Counted from the first letter of the stretch, positions 8,988 to 19,123 are shown. The stretch is 64,000 nt of DNA from WJMT01 sp964624145 (GCA_964624145.1 CAZUXT010000006.1:62001-126000), one strand, 5' to 3'. Made by a program: numbers and translations. Notes: generated by a model not told the origin, from the sequence alone.

Positions 8988-9665
8988 AGCTATATGCTGG
9001 GAATGCAGTCCCTTGAACAAAGGGCATATCCTTTTCACATGAAGTCCTGCTTCTTCGGCTTCCGAAACAAAATCCTTGCGTGACATCATGTTTATATTGG
9101 TCCTGCTTTTCCCCGCTGCTTTTCTCATCCTTCTCTGAAGTTTGTGTACCGGATTCAGACTGTAAAAAGAAATGATAATCCAATCCGATGAGGTGCGGAA
9201 AAATTCTTTCAACACCCTTGTTCGCGAACTCCTGCTGTGGAGATGATGAAAAAACCTCATGGAAAAAATTCCGTCAAAGGCCTCCGCTTTAAAAGGCAGG
9301 CCTTCAACAGCATCACACACAGCACCTGGCGCGTTAGTCATGCCTGAGACGGCCCGGTTGTCCAAAGCTCTTTTGACCATGGAAAAAGAGCGATCTCCGC
9401 TAATAAGACAGGAAGCTTCCTCCGTGAGTAACTCAGAAAACCTTCCATATCCACACGGAAGGTCAAGAACCTTTCCTGCTTCCCTCTTCGTTTCCTTTAA
9501 AAGCTTTTTTATAACCCTTCTCTCTCTCCAGTCCACTATTTTCTGGTCAAAACCTCTGTATCTCTTCTTCTCATAATCAAGGACCTCATGGTCTTTAAAA
9601 AACGTGCCTCTTTCTCTCACATCTTCTCTTTTTATTCTTTTTTCGGGTTTTTTAACGCAGGTCAT
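8931..9665 (-). CDS. Class I SAM-dependent methyltransferase
   Basis: A 244-residue protein with a class I methyltransferase fold: the SAM-binding motif VLDLPCGYGRFSELL (about 66-80), the acidic GDRSFSMVKRA segment, and a later FDGIFSMRFFHHL motif. The substrate is unknown. It is the last gene of a unit with a lipopolysaccharide-kinase-like and a glycosidase-like protein, and starts two bases after the preceding gene, so a role in modifying an envelope glycan or lipid is inferred from context only. Its 3' end overlaps the convergent barrel gene. Confidence 0.85.
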   Translation of the reverse strand: MTCVKKPEKRIKREDVRERGTFFKDHEVLDYEKKRYRGFDQKIVDWRERRVIKKLLKETKREAGKVLDLPCGYGRFSELLTEEASCLISGDRSFSMVKRALDNRAVSGMTNAPGAVCDAVEGLPFKAEAFDGIFSMRFFHHLHSRSSRTRVLKEFFRTSSDWIIISFYSLNPVHKLQRRMRKAAGKSRTNINMMSRKDFVSEAEEAGLHVKRICPLFKGLHSQHIALLKKAEFYPYAGLERKTG

Positions 9666-9667
9666 TC

Positions 9668-10957
9668 TTATGACTCAAAGCATACATATACTGGTTTTTC
9701 CGTTAGCACAAGACTGCCTCCTGAAAAACCAACCTTTTTTCCGTCCCTGTCCAGCACTCTTAAAATAGGGTCAGCAAATGAATGGCTTAAACATCCTGTT
9801 TTGGTCCAGCACACGGCAAACATGTTTTTGTTTTTTCTGAAGAGGAATATCTCTGCATCCGCATCATTTTCTTTTCTTACAAATTCACTGTTTTTTAATT
9901 GTGCCGCAAGCGTTTTAAAAGCCGAAAACGAAGGCCTTTTCCTCCACTGATGCTCGCGGTTGTCTATAAGACCGTATCCCGGAGCTGCAAGCTGCCACCA
10001 GTATATCCTTTTGACCATCCCAGTGGCTAAAGCCAATATGTAATAGCGGACCATAAAATTTGCCTGTTGTTCCTCAGAAACATTCGGTTTTCCTGAAGCA
10101 GGTGAATATTTTCCAGTTCCTTTTAAAGGCCAGTTGAACTCAGTGATCCACAGTTCCTTTCCTTTACGGCTGCATTTGTCAACCGCTGCTTTTAATAAGG
10201 CAATTTTTTTTGAAAGGTCCCAACCGAACTGAGTTTTTTCAGGTGCTCCTACCCGGTCTACATAAAGAAGAGACGTTATTTTATCAAAATGGACTGCTTT
10301 TAAAACAGGAGGATATAGATGAAACTCAAAATCAATGACAGCGGGACCTAATAAGTTTACCCCGTAGGATCGTGCGGTTGAGAAAGCAGGTCCCGCAAGC
10401 TCCAGATACTCCCTGTAATCCCACAATCCCCATTTTGTCCGGTTCCAGGCATGGCCGACCTCAAAAAACAGACTCCTGTCAGAAAAACGGGAAAAGACAC
10501 GGTTGAGAAAATCAATCCATTTTCTCTTATCAAGCACGTCTTGGCGGTTCTGTATCAAGGCAATGACCACATCCATCCCGCTGTTTTTAAGCCTATCGAC
10601 AAATACTTCGTATTCAGGGAGACGGTTCTTTTCCCAGGAAGGAATACGCACCAAGGTATGGCTCACCCCTGTCTCTGTTAATGCCTTCAAAGTATCATCT
10701 TCCTTACCTTTTGATAAAGAGACCGAAACGGCAAAAGGATCTCCGATAGACACACACTTTTTATAGAGCGCTTTCCTCGATGCTCTGTAACGAATGAGGA
10801 TAGGGATCAATTTCTGCAGGTTCGCGGCTAACATCCTTAAATAACTCCCTGTATAAGAGAAGTGGGCTTTGAAACGCTCTGATTTGGATGCCACATTATG
10901 CGGTTGGTCCGCATAAGGATTCCATTTAAAATTGCTTGAATCCATTTTCATTCTCAC
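9668..10957 (-). CDS. Glycoside hydrolase-like protein, probable TIM barrel, altered acid/base site
   Basis: A 429-residue protein without a clear signal peptide. The core (about 75-360) reads like a clan-A glycosidase related to GH39: LVRIPSW, FFEVGHAWNRTKWG (about 164-177), and ELWITEFNWPL with the candidate nucleophile E273. In active relatives the segment at 167-172 normally reads WNEPN or GNEPN, where Glu is the acid/base; here it reads GHAWN, so the usual acid/base is missing. It overlaps the upstream kinase gene by four bases (ATGA) and is followed two bases later by a methyltransferase. It may be a binding protein or an enzyme with a changed mechanism. Confidence 0.6.
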   Translation of the reverse strand: MRMKMDSSNFKWNPYADQPHNVASKSERFKAHFSYTGSYLRMLAANLQKLIPILIRYRASRKALYKKCVSIGDPFAVSVSLSKGKEDDTLKALTETGVSHTLVRIPSWEKNRLPEYEVFVDRLKNSGMDVVIALIQNRQDVLDKRKWIDFLNRVFSRFSDRSLFFEVGHAWNRTKWGLWDYREYLELAGPAFSTARSYGVNLLGPAVIDFEFHLYPPVLKAVHFDKITSLLYVDRVGAPEKTQFGWDLSKKIALLKAAVDKCSRKGKELWITEFNWPLKGTGKYSPASGKPNVSEEQQANFMVRYYILALATGMVKRIYWWQLAAPGYGLIDNREHQWRKRPSFSAFKTLAAQLKNSEFVRKENDADAEIFLFRKNKNMFAVCWTKTGCLSHSFADPILRVLDRDGKKVGFSGGSLVLTEKPVYVCFES

Positions 10958-11778
10958 TGTATCTTCAGTCTATCCGCTATCTTTTTGATACGAAGCTTTT
11001 TCTTGAGCTGAATATATGTTGAAAAGAGTATCTTATTGACTCTGTACCAGCGCCAATACCCATAGTTTAGAGGCATGGGGCTTAAATAGAGTTTGAGAAA
11101 AGAGCGCTGATAAACAAAAGGGATGCCTAGACGTATGAGGCTTTTGAGGCCTCTCAAAACAAAAAAAACCTTTATTTTTCTTACCCGGTTCGTATCAATA
11201 AGAAAAAACTGATACCCTTCTTCCCGGGACCCGCTGACCAATATATTGCCGTCCGATAAATCCCTGTGAAGCAACCCCTTGATTCTGACAAAAGAAAGAA
11301 AACCAGCCAGATCTTTAAGCAGTTTTTCCATGTCTTTGCCCTTGAGGCTTTTAAAAAGTGCCCTGATCTCCCGAGTCCCTTTTATCCATTCTGATAAAAA
11401 ATAGGACTCTCTGACCGCACACCCTTTTCTCTTCTCAAAAAACGCTATGGGATAAGGGGTACTTATACTGTTTTTACTTAGAATTTGGCTTCCAAACCAG
11501 GCTTTTTGAGCCTTAGATGGAAAGACCGTGCTTTTCAACCTGTTGATCCCTTTGATGCGAAATGATTTGACAACCGCTCTAAATACGTGACCGTTGAGCT
11601 CAATATCCACAGCACCTACGCGGTTTCTCGCATCAAGCAACATCTTCATGGAAGGATTCTTCCATAGTTTTTTGGGGCAGGACAGAATAGGAATGAAATC
11701 CTCCTGATTGAAACGCGCATCTAACCTTCCCTTAAACTCTGAACCTGAAAGGGGAATTCCGAACTCTTCTCTTTTCAA
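10954..11778 (-). CDS. Lipopolysaccharide kinase (InaA/WaaP) family protein
   Basis: A 274-residue kinase-like protein. A possible ATP-binding lysine is K71 (AVVKSF). The catalytic loop is LLHRDLSDGNILVS with D173 and N178, and the metal-binding region is FLIDTNRV with D195, matching the WaaP/InaA branch of protein-kinase-like sugar kinases that phosphorylate core heptose or Kdo in lipopolysaccharide. It is the first gene of a three-gene unit with a glycosidase-like protein and a methyltransferase. The actual acceptor is not shown by sequence; an unusual lipopolysaccharide core or another glycolipid is plausible. Confidence 0.8.
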   Translation of the reverse strand: MKREEFGIPLSGSEFKGRLDARFNQEDFIPILSCPKKLWKNPSMKMLLDARNRVGAVDIELNGHVFRAVVKSFRIKGINRLKSTVFPSKAQKAWFGSQILSKNSISTPYPIAFFEKRKGCAVRESYFLSEWIKGTREIRALFKSLKGKDMEKLLKDLAGFLSFVRIKGLLHRDLSDGNILVSGSREEGYQFFLIDTNRVRKIKVFFVLRGLKSLIRLGIPFVYQRSFLKLYLSPMPLNYGYWRWYRVNKILFSTYIQLKKKLRIKKIADRLKIQ

Positions 11779-12039
11779 TCTTTTCTCTTTCTTATAGGGT
11801 CATGTAAAAAATAAGAAAACCTTCTTCGTTTATTATTATAAACTCTTGAAACAGGTTTTTGAACACTATAAATAAATCCCATTTATCCTAAGGAATATGG
11901 GTATCCATCCTTTTCCATTTCTGCCCGGTCTATTGATTTCTTACAGAAAACATGGTATAAATCAAATACAATTATTGATGACATATTTATAAATTATGGC
12001 CCTATTTCCCCCTTATAAACAGCGAGGATGGGAAGGGAA

Positions 12040-13605
12040 ATGAAAAAAAGTGCATTAATACTCTTTATAACTCTCCTATTCAGTTTCTCTCCTCTATCTG
12101 CTAACGAAGCAGCTCACAAAAAGGAGACGGATGCCAGATTCACTCTTTATTCTTTTTACATCGAATCTTTCTCTCTAGCTCCTTCCGCTCAAAAGAAAAA
12201 AAGTCCTGCCTATTCCTTGCAAACAAAAAACCTAAATATGAATCCCTTACAAACCAGTGATTATTCCCCGCAAATAAAAGCGCTTGTCAGTGGATTCAAG
12301 CTGGATACACATGAATTCAGTCAGTTTGATTTCAGGCTGCCTTCTTATGTGCTCCAGCACCGCAAAGCGAAAAAATCATATTCGGGGGCAGTCCTGGACA
12401 TCAGCGGGATAAATGTCGCAGTATGGTCTTTGGACAGCTTTATCCTAAAAAAATCCTGGGCTCAAATATCACTCAAGTCAATATATAACAATCTCGACCA
12501 CGGATTCGAATGGGACAGGGGCATTTTTGTAAGCAATCACCTAACTCATCTTTATCATGGGGCCCTGTATTTTTCAGCGGCCCGGCTGAACGGTCTAGAC
12601 ATTGGGGAGTCTACATTATTTACATCTGCAGGGAGTCTTATGTGGGAGCTCTTTTTTGAATCAAACTATCCCTCTATAAACGACATAATCATGACCACCC
12701 TCGGGGGATTCATCCTTGGAGGGCCTCTCTCTCAAATGGCGGGCACACTGTACAGCCAGGATTCTAGAGGGCTCGAAGGGCTGTTTCAAAAATCTTTAAT
12801 GCTTATCATAAATCCTTCTTTTAGTTTCAATTTATTTTCAAAGGACCAGTCAGGATTAAACTTCTTTACAGAAGAACACTATTACAACTTTCAATTCCCA
12901 CTGGGAACCTACTGGTCAGCAACAAACAAACAAAAATACCTGTTGGGAATCTGTATTGAAAATAAGGATTTTAGAGAAAAAGACCTGGAATATATCAAAC
13001 CATATGACTGGTTTCTCATCGACGGAAAGTTGGGTTTCCGTAAGAGTGATACCTGGGATAAGGAGATATCCGCCACAGTACTGCTGAGCGGCGCCAAAAC
13101 AAAAAACGGTCTGAGAGGCTTGTTCGGAGTGTACGATTACATAGACACACAGGTCATCGAGATGATCTCTACAACAGGAATTGGGATGGGAGCGGTCTCA
13201 TCCTATTATTCCGAACCAGATTTCTTCACTGAAGCTTCCGGTGTTTTTTCCTTTATACTTGGAGGCTCCAGTCCCTCGGTTGATATCGAAAAATGCCAAT
13301 TTGGCGAAAAAAACCAGAAGCCCTATTATTTCGGACCCGGCTTAATGTCCAGATTCAGAATAGAAGTAGGGAGAAAAGGGATCGGCAGCATTCTCGCTAA
13401 ATTTTCACAGTACTGGATTAATTCACTCTTTTCAGATGCCCAAGAATCATTGTCTGTATCTTCATTTAATATAAGGCTGGCTGTAACCAAGAACTCAAAG
13501 GTAAACTTAGGGTATGACTGCTACATCAGAAAGGGAACCATCCTCAATGAGGACTGCGCGGCAACAAAAAGTGTTTTTAAAATATTCTTCATTCAAGAAT
13601 TCTAA
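12040..13605 (+). CDS. DUF3943-like outer-membrane protein
   Basis: About 521 residues with a signal peptide (KKSALILFITLLFSFSPLSA). A conserved block in the middle, HLYHGALYFSAARLNG followed by GSLMWELFFESNYPSINDIIMTTLGGFILG (about 170-230), fits my memory of the DUF3943 family. The rest is rich in alternating amphipathic strands and ends in KIFFIQEF, as expected of an outer-membrane barrel. ATG at 12028 is an alternative start; the signal peptide supports 12040. Function unknown. The upstream stretch 11779-12027 holds no gene, only a weak promoter-like pair (TTGAAA at 11846, TATAAA at 11867, spacing 15). Confidence 0.65.
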   Translation: MKKSALILFITLLFSFSPLSANEAAHKKETDARFTLYSFYIESFSLAPSAQKKKSPAYSLQTKNLNMNPLQTSDYSPQIKALVSGFKLDTHEFSQFDFRLPSYVLQHRKAKKSYSGAVLDISGINVAVWSLDSFILKKSWAQISLKSIYNNLDHGFEWDRGIFVSNHLTHLYHGALYFSAARLNGLDIGESTLFTSAGSLMWELFFESNYPSINDIIMTTLGGFILGGPLSQMAGTLYSQDSRGLEGLFQKSLMLIINPSFSFNLFSKDQSGLNFFTEEHYYNFQFPLGTYWSATNKQKYLLGICIENKDFREKDLEYIKPYDWFLIDGKLGFRKSDTWDKEISATVLLSGAKTKNGLRGLFGVYDYIDTQVIEMISTTGIGMGAVSSYYSEPDFFTEASGVFSFILGGSSPSVDIEKCQFGEKNQKPYYFGPGLMSRFRIEVGRKGIGSILAKFSQYWINSLFSDAQESLSVSSFNIRLAVTKNSKVNLGYDCYIRKGTILNEDCAATKSVFKIFFIQEF

Positions 13606-13778
13606 AGGGCTGTCATCGGGCAGCCGTTAGTCCAAGAGAAAAGAAATATTAAAAAATTTTAACATTTTATTAATTTATATTTAATAATTGTCTGTTATAA
13701 TCTTTTTTGATTCTGTCTCTAAGGAAACAACGAACCTAGATTATCCTTTCCTAACGACGAGAAGTAAGGAGATATTTT

Positions 13779-15068
13779 ATGACGAAAAAAAATGGAATCA
13801 CAGCTCTTATACTCATCATAAGCATTTTCACTTTTATTCCAAAAGTTTATTCGGAATCCGGCCGGACGATTATGGATGAATTGAAGGAAAACGCACCTAA
13901 GGTCTTTCTGGACTGCTGGCGCTGCGACAGAGATTATATCCGGAAAGAAATTACTTATGTGAATTTTGTCCGCGACAGAACAGATGCGGATATCCATATT
14001 CTCGTTACGGATGAAAATACTGGGAGCGGAGGGAATAAATACACTCTGACATTTATGGGAAAAAATCAATTTGAGGATATGGAAAACACCTTAACCTATT
14101 CATCAAACGAAACCGAAACCTGGGATGAAATCCGTGAAGGGATGCTTGAGGTCATGAAAAAAGGCCTTTTCCCTTTTCTCATGAAAACCCCCATAGCAGA
14201 CCTGCTCTCCATCCAATGCAAACAGGTCCTTGAGCCGACTGCGGTCAAAGATAAATGGGATTCCTGGGTTTTTAATATCCGTGTCAGCGGAGAATTAGAG
14301 GAAGAGACAAGCCAGCAAACAACACAGCTCAGCTTGGACCTTTCTATAAACAGAGTGACCCCTGAATGGAAAATCCAATTGGGAGTTTCCGGCGATTATG
14401 AAGAAGACAATTATGACTATGAAGAATACTCCATCAAAAGCATTTCCGAAGAAAAAAACTTAAGAGGGCTTTTTGTAAAAAGCTTGAATGAACACTGGTC
14501 AATAGGAAGCTGGATAGAAGCTTCTTCGTCCACATACAGCAATATTGATTCCCATTATATGATTGCTCCAGCCCTTGAGTATAATTTTTTCCCTTATTCG
14601 CAATCCACAAGAAGACAACTCCGCTGCCTGTACAGGATTGGCTTTCATTCAGTGAATTATATAGAAGAGACTATCTTTAATAAGACAAAGGAAAATCTCT
14701 TTAATGAATCTCTGACTTTGACTTTGGAAATAAGGGAACCCTGGGGAAGCGCTTCAACTTCTCTGGAAGGGTCTCATTATTTTCATGACTTATCAAAAAA
14801 CCGTCTTGAGCTCAGAGGATTTCTCTCCTTCAGAATTTTCAAGGGTTTTTCCATAAACCTCAGTGGAAGGTATGACCGGATCCGCGACCAACTGTCACTT
14901 CCTGTTGAAGGGGCTTCACTGGATGAGATCCTTCTTCAGAGAAAGGAACTGGCCACAAATTATGAGTACTCTCTAGATGTCGGATTCAGCTACACCTTTG
15001 GTTCTGTTTACAGCAATGTGGTCAATCCTCGATTCGGAGGAAGGTCCCGGTACGGGCGATACAGATAA
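13779..15068 (+). CDS. Exported beta-rich protein of unknown function
   Basis: A 429-residue protein with a signal peptide (GITALILIISIFTFIPKVYS). The first mature segment holds FLDCWRCDRDYIRKEITYVNFVRDRTDADIHILVT (about 43-78) with a Cys-x-x-Cys pair. This looks like a conserved block seen in uncharacterised exported proteins, but I cannot name a family. The C-terminal half is a run of alternating strands with many aromatic residues, which suggests an outer-membrane barrel. The RBS is AAGGAG (13767-13772), seven bases before ATG. It lies between two other outer-membrane proteins on the same strand. Function not recognised. Confidence 0.65.
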   Translation: MTKKNGITALILIISIFTFIPKVYSESGRTIMDELKENAPKVFLDCWRCDRDYIRKEITYVNFVRDRTDADIHILVTDENTGSGGNKYTLTFMGKNQFEDMENTLTYSSNETETWDEIREGMLEVMKKGLFPFLMKTPIADLLSIQCKQVLEPTAVKDKWDSWVFNIRVSGELEEETSQQTTQLSLDLSINRVTPEWKIQLGVSGDYEEDNYDYEEYSIKSISEEKNLRGLFVKSLNEHWSIGSWIEASSSTYSNIDSHYMIAPALEYNFFPYSQSTRRQLRCLYRIGFHSVNYIEETIFNKTKENLFNESLTLTLEIREPWGSASTSLEGSHYFHDLSKNRLELRGFLSFRIFKGFSINLSGRYDRIRDQLSLPVEGASLDEILLQRKELATNYEYSLDVGFSYTFGSVYSNVVNPRFGGRSRYGRYR

Positions 15069-15153
15069 AAAATAAACTTATTGCCAAAACAGTATTTTTT
15101 TTATATATTCCACTTAATTTGGTACTTCAAATTTACTTTATGGAGGAGAGTAT

Positions 15154-16494
15154 ATGAAAAAAATCCTGACTGTCTTATTGATCGGTCTGTGTGCAACGCC
15201 AATGGTCTTTGGGAGCATTGTGACAAACACGAATCAAAGCATTCTGTTTCTCAGGTTTCCTGCTCGGAATGCATCCACAGATATCGATGCTGTGTATTAT
15301 AATCCTGCAGGTACCGCACGATTATCCGATGGCTGGCACTTTTCATTGAACAACCAATCCATCTTTCAAGAAAAAACAGTCAAAAATGAATTCCCCTCTC
15401 TCAACAACGATACTTTCGTCGGTGATGTGATGGCCCCATTATTTCCCAGTGTTTTTGCTGTTTATAAAAAAAACAAGCTGGCCTTCTCTTTTGGATTCGG
15501 TCCCAATGCCGGAGGGGGATCTGCTGAGTTCAAAGAAGGCCTGCCTTCCTTTGAAACAGGCCTCTCTACGCTTCCCCTACTTGTATCCCTTTTGGGATTT
15601 CCCACCACCCAGTATTCTGCTGATATCTCTTTCAAAGGAAGCTCCATCTATTTCGGATTTCAGCTGAATGCCTCTTATGAAATTCATGAGATGATCTCTG
15701 TAGCTGCGGGACTGCGCTATATTTCTGCTAAAGACACCTATGAGGGATCGATTAAGAATATCATGATCAATCCCTGCATACCGCTTATCAACCCCAGCTG
15801 TAACATGATGTCTGCCTACCAACTTTTTAATTTGTTTGGATTGACCGATGAAGCCGCAATGGTTTCCGATAAAACAGTCGATGCCAAGCAAACCGCTTCT
15901 GGACTCACTCCCATCTTAAGCGCCCACATCTCTCCCCTTGAAAACCTGAATATAGGCCTTCGTTATGAATTCAACACCAAGCTTGAATTCGAAAATCAGA
16001 CCACTACAGATGATACAGGCATGTTTCCGGATGGTGAAACATTTCGAAGTGACATTCCTGCCATCCTTGCCGTAGGAGCCGAATACGATATCATACCCGC
16101 CCTTAAAGCAGGCGTTTCTTTCACTTTGTGCTTTGATAAAAACGCAGACTGGGAAGGCCAGGAAGATCTCGTCAATTCCAATTCTATTGAGATTGCTCCT
16201 GCCCTGGAGTACGGTTTGACTGATAAAATTAAATTGAGTGCCGGCTATAGTTGGTCTCAAATCGATGTTTCTGATGATTATCAGACTGACTTCTCTCATG
16301 AATTGTCCAGTCATTCTTTCTTTTTTGGGGGCCGGTATATACTCAATGAAAATCTGAGTTTTGACATCGGCAGTACCTTTGTCAGCTATATGGAATCAGA
16401 AACTACAATTGATTATGGCCTATTTGGTTCATATGACCAATCTTATGATAGAACCACATGGGCTTTTGGCATTGCGGTCAACTACCATAAATAA
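15154..16494 (+). CDS. OmpP1/FadL family outer-membrane transport protein
   Basis: A 446-residue protein with a signal peptide (KKILTVLLIGLCATPMVFG). The early segment RFPARNASTDIDAVYYNPAGTARLSDGWHFSLNNQSI has the NPAG signature of the FadL/TodX barrel family, which carries hydrophobic compounds across the outer membrane. The C terminus (WAFGIAVNYHK) fits a barrel end. A strong GGAGGAG lies upstream of the ATG. The substrate, whether long-chain fatty acid or aromatic compound, cannot be told. The gene ends 17 bases from the convergent permease gene. Confidence 0.85.
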   Translation: MKKILTVLLIGLCATPMVFGSIVTNTNQSILFLRFPARNASTDIDAVYYNPAGTARLSDGWHFSLNNQSIFQEKTVKNEFPSLNNDTFVGDVMAPLFPSVFAVYKKNKLAFSFGFGPNAGGGSAEFKEGLPSFETGLSTLPLLVSLLGFPTTQYSADISFKGSSIYFGFQLNASYEIHEMISVAAGLRYISAKDTYEGSIKNIMINPCIPLINPSCNMMSAYQLFNLFGLTDEAAMVSDKTVDAKQTASGLTPILSAHISPLENLNIGLRYEFNTKLEFENQTTTDDTGMFPDGETFRSDIPAILAVGAEYDIIPALKAGVSFTLCFDKNADWEGQEDLVNSNSIEIAPALEYGLTDKIKLSAGYSWSQIDVSDDYQTDFSHELSSHSFFFGGRYILNENLSFDIGSTFVSYMESETTIDYGLFGSYDQSYDRTTWAFGIAVNYHK

Positions 16495-16510
16495 AAACGC
16501 TTAAGACAGA

Positions 16511-19123
16511 TCACTCGTATCTCAGGGTATCGACAGGATTTGATGCAGCAGCCCTGAAGGTATGGACACTTACGGTTACAAAAGAGACGAAAATCACCAG
16601 AGCGCTGGATAGGATGAATACCCAGATGCCTATATTTACGCGGAAAGCAAAATCCTGAAGCCAAAGACGCATGATAATATAAGCAACAGGCCAGGCAATC
16701 ACGTTTGAAAGCAGAATAAGTCCGGCGAACTCTCTGGTCAATAGGGTCACAATCTGAGCCACAGAAGCGCCGAGTACCTTTCGGATACCGATCTCTTTGG
16801 TCCGCTTGTTAATCATAAAGGCAGCCAATCCGAAAAGTCCCATGCAGGCGATAAAAACCGTGATCCCGCCAAAGGTCCCGAAAATCTCACCTGTGCGCAT
16901 CTCTTTCTGATAGAGTTTATTAAAGGCATCATCCAGAAAATAAAATTCAAAAGGCTGGCTTTGGGTTGTTTTTTCAAAGATTCTTCTTAGAGAACCCAAA
17001 ATGGCCGGAACATCCCCCGGATAGATCCGGACCGAAATGTTGGAACCTATTTCATTGAACAACACCATAGGTTCGATTTGATGGTGAAAAGTGGCAAACT
17101 GGAAATCCTTAACCACACCCACAACATGGTATTTGTTTCTCATGAATGAGAATTCTTTCCCTATGGGATCAGACCATCCCATCTTTTTTGCAACGGTCTC
17201 ATTGATCAGAATTCCATATTTATCCTCACTAAAATCCTTTGAAAAGTTCCTTCCTCTTAAAACATTGATTTTGAACACATCCACAAAGTCCTCATCCACA
17301 TAGTCAAACGTGATATCCATTGTGACTTTTTCGCCATTATCTCTCATAAAAACGTAGTTGATGAGCCGGCTTCGTATATTTATGGGCAGGCCGCTGGATA
17401 CGGAAACGCCTTTTACCTGGGGAAGTTCAAGAAAGGATGTCTTTAAGACTTGTCTTTTGTCCAAGGTCTCTTTTTCTTTTATGGGAATCACAACCACATG
17501 CTCCCTGTCAAACCCCAATTCCCTGGTCTTTATGAAATTCATCTGCCTGAACACAACCACAGTGCAGATGATCAGGGTCACTGAAACCGCAAATTGAAAA
17601 ACCATGAGGATGTTCCTTAACTTCCCACTCCGGCTTCCTGATATGGAATGCTCTTTCATGGATCTCACAGGGGAAAGTGCGGAAAGCAGGAAAGCAGGGT
17701 AGCTCCCGGATGCCAGAGCGACAAACAGAGTCGTCCCGGCCATCACAAGGAGGAGAAAAACATTATTGAGAAGATCCGGTTTCAACTCCACACCCAGGAT
17801 GAGACTGAAGCGGGGCAGAAGCATCTTCATAAGAAGCAGCGCAGCAAACAAAGACAGTACGGATAGAAACAGAGATTCTCCCAAAAACTGATGCAGGATC
17901 TGTCTGCGGTTGGCTCCGTTGACTTTTCGCACACCGATCTCTTTAGCCCTTTTTGTGGAACAGGCCACACCCAGGTTCATGGAATTCACACAGGCTATGA
18001 GCAGAACCATGACAGCAATGAAAGAAAAAAGGCGGACATAGCGGACCTCATTGTTGGTGGCAAGTTCTTCCCTGATTTGAGACCTCAGATGGATACCTTC
18101 TATGGGTTGGAGAGCCAGTTTTGTCCCGTCTCTTTTGGTTTGTGCAAATTCAGTGAGCTTTTCTTCCGCTTCGGCTTTATCACCTGTTTCTGCCAGCTCT
18201 ACAAAAATATGAAAGTTAGCCACATTCCAATTATCAAACATGAAGCTGTTTGATTTATCTGACCTTAAAGTCTCCAGCGACAGCAGATAATCGAACTTCA
18301 GACTGGAGTTTTGGGGGATGTTTTCAACCACTCCGCTGACCACCACATCATACTGCCGTCTTGTTTCTTTATAACTGATGCGTCGGCCTATAGGGTTTTC
18401 ATTCCCAAAAAGCTTTTTTGAAACATCTTCAGTGATCACAATGGTGTTGGGTCCAGAGAGCACACTCTGGCTGTTTCCATGGATAAGCGGGAAATTAAAA
18501 ATCTCCAGAAAATTTCTGTCCGCATACAAGCCGGATTGATAAAAGAGTTTCTCCCCGGCTTTCAAAACAGCTTTATCCTGAAAAGCGCCCATAAAGCAGG
18601 TGGCGTTTTTGACTTCCGGAAAATCAGAAACGAGAAGAGGAGTCATTACCTCGGGAAAAGAATCTTCATACTCCTCCACAGATTTTTGTCCGTCCTGGCC
18701 GGACTCTTTAGCAAGAAGGCGAAAGATTCGTCCGCTTTTTTCATGAAACCGGTCATAACTTGACTCATGCTGGACATAGGCCATGATGAGAAGGAAACAG
18801 GCCATTCCCACGGCAAGCCCGGTGACATTGATAAATGAAAAACCCTTATTTTTAATGACATTCCTGACCGCTATAAAAATATAATTTTTCAGCATAGCCG
18901 TACTCCAGTACAGTTTGTTTTTTATGAATCCCGGCAAAGACTTCATAACCTGAATCCAGTACCAAATCCGGGCGTAATTGAGACCCCTGCTTTCACAGAT
19001 GTTGAGGAACATTTCTTCGAAATCCCCAAGATGAGTGAACTGCCCCTTATCAGAATAGATGATACCGAGTATTTTTTCTGCAAGAGCCGGGGGAGTGAAG
19101 CGGTTTTTTCGGCCCATTGTCAC
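16511..19123 (-). CDS. MacB/FtsX-type ABC transporter permease with N-terminal prefix domain
   Basis: An 870-residue permease. Residues 1-80 form a soluble prefix (PPALAEKILGIIYSDKG through RIWYWIQVMKSLPGF) of the type found in PadR-linked permeases. Two repeated units follow, each with a MacB-like periplasmic domain and an FtsX-type membrane domain. The FtsX signatures are RAKEIGVRKVNGANRRQI (about 395-412) and KRTKEIGIRKVLGAS (about 775-789). No ATPase gene is adjacent, so the ATP-binding partner must be encoded elsewhere. It overlaps padR by four bases, which points to tight coupling. The likely role is export of, or signalling about, an envelope-active compound. Confidence 0.88.
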   Translation of the reverse strand: MTMGRKNRFTPPALAEKILGIIYSDKGQFTHLGDFEEMFLNICESRGLNYARIWYWIQVMKSLPGFIKNKLYWSTAMLKNYIFIAVRNVIKNKGFSFINVTGLAVGMACFLLIMAYVQHESSYDRFHEKSGRIFRLLAKESGQDGQKSVEEYEDSFPEVMTPLLVSDFPEVKNATCFMGAFQDKAVLKAGEKLFYQSGLYADRNFLEIFNFPLIHGNSQSVLSGPNTIVITEDVSKKLFGNENPIGRRISYKETRRQYDVVVSGVVENIPQNSSLKFDYLLSLETLRSDKSNSFMFDNWNVANFHIFVELAETGDKAEAEEKLTEFAQTKRDGTKLALQPIEGIHLRSQIREELATNNEVRYVRLFSFIAVMVLLIACVNSMNLGVACSTKRAKEIGVRKVNGANRRQILHQFLGESLFLSVLSLFAALLLMKMLLPRFSLILGVELKPDLLNNVFLLLVMAGTTLFVALASGSYPAFLLSALSPVRSMKEHSISGSRSGKLRNILMVFQFAVSVTLIICTVVVFRQMNFIKTRELGFDREHVVVIPIKEKETLDKRQVLKTSFLELPQVKGVSVSSGLPINIRSRLINYVFMRDNGEKVTMDITFDYVDEDFVDVFKINVLRGRNFSKDFSEDKYGILINETVAKKMGWSDPIGKEFSFMRNKYHVVGVVKDFQFATFHHQIEPMVLFNEIGSNISVRIYPGDVPAILGSLRRIFEKTTQSQPFEFYFLDDAFNKLYQKEMRTGEIFGTFGGITVFIACMGLFGLAAFMINKRTKEIGIRKVLGASVAQIVTLLTREFAGLILLSNVIAWPVAYIIMRLWLQDFAFRVNIGIWVFILSSALVIFVSFVTVSVHTFRAAASNPVDTLRYE

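Noticed and set aside
13606..13640. Intrinsic terminator after the DUF3943-like gene
   Set aside because: GGCTG and CAGCC can pair but no T run follows, and the stem is only five pairs.
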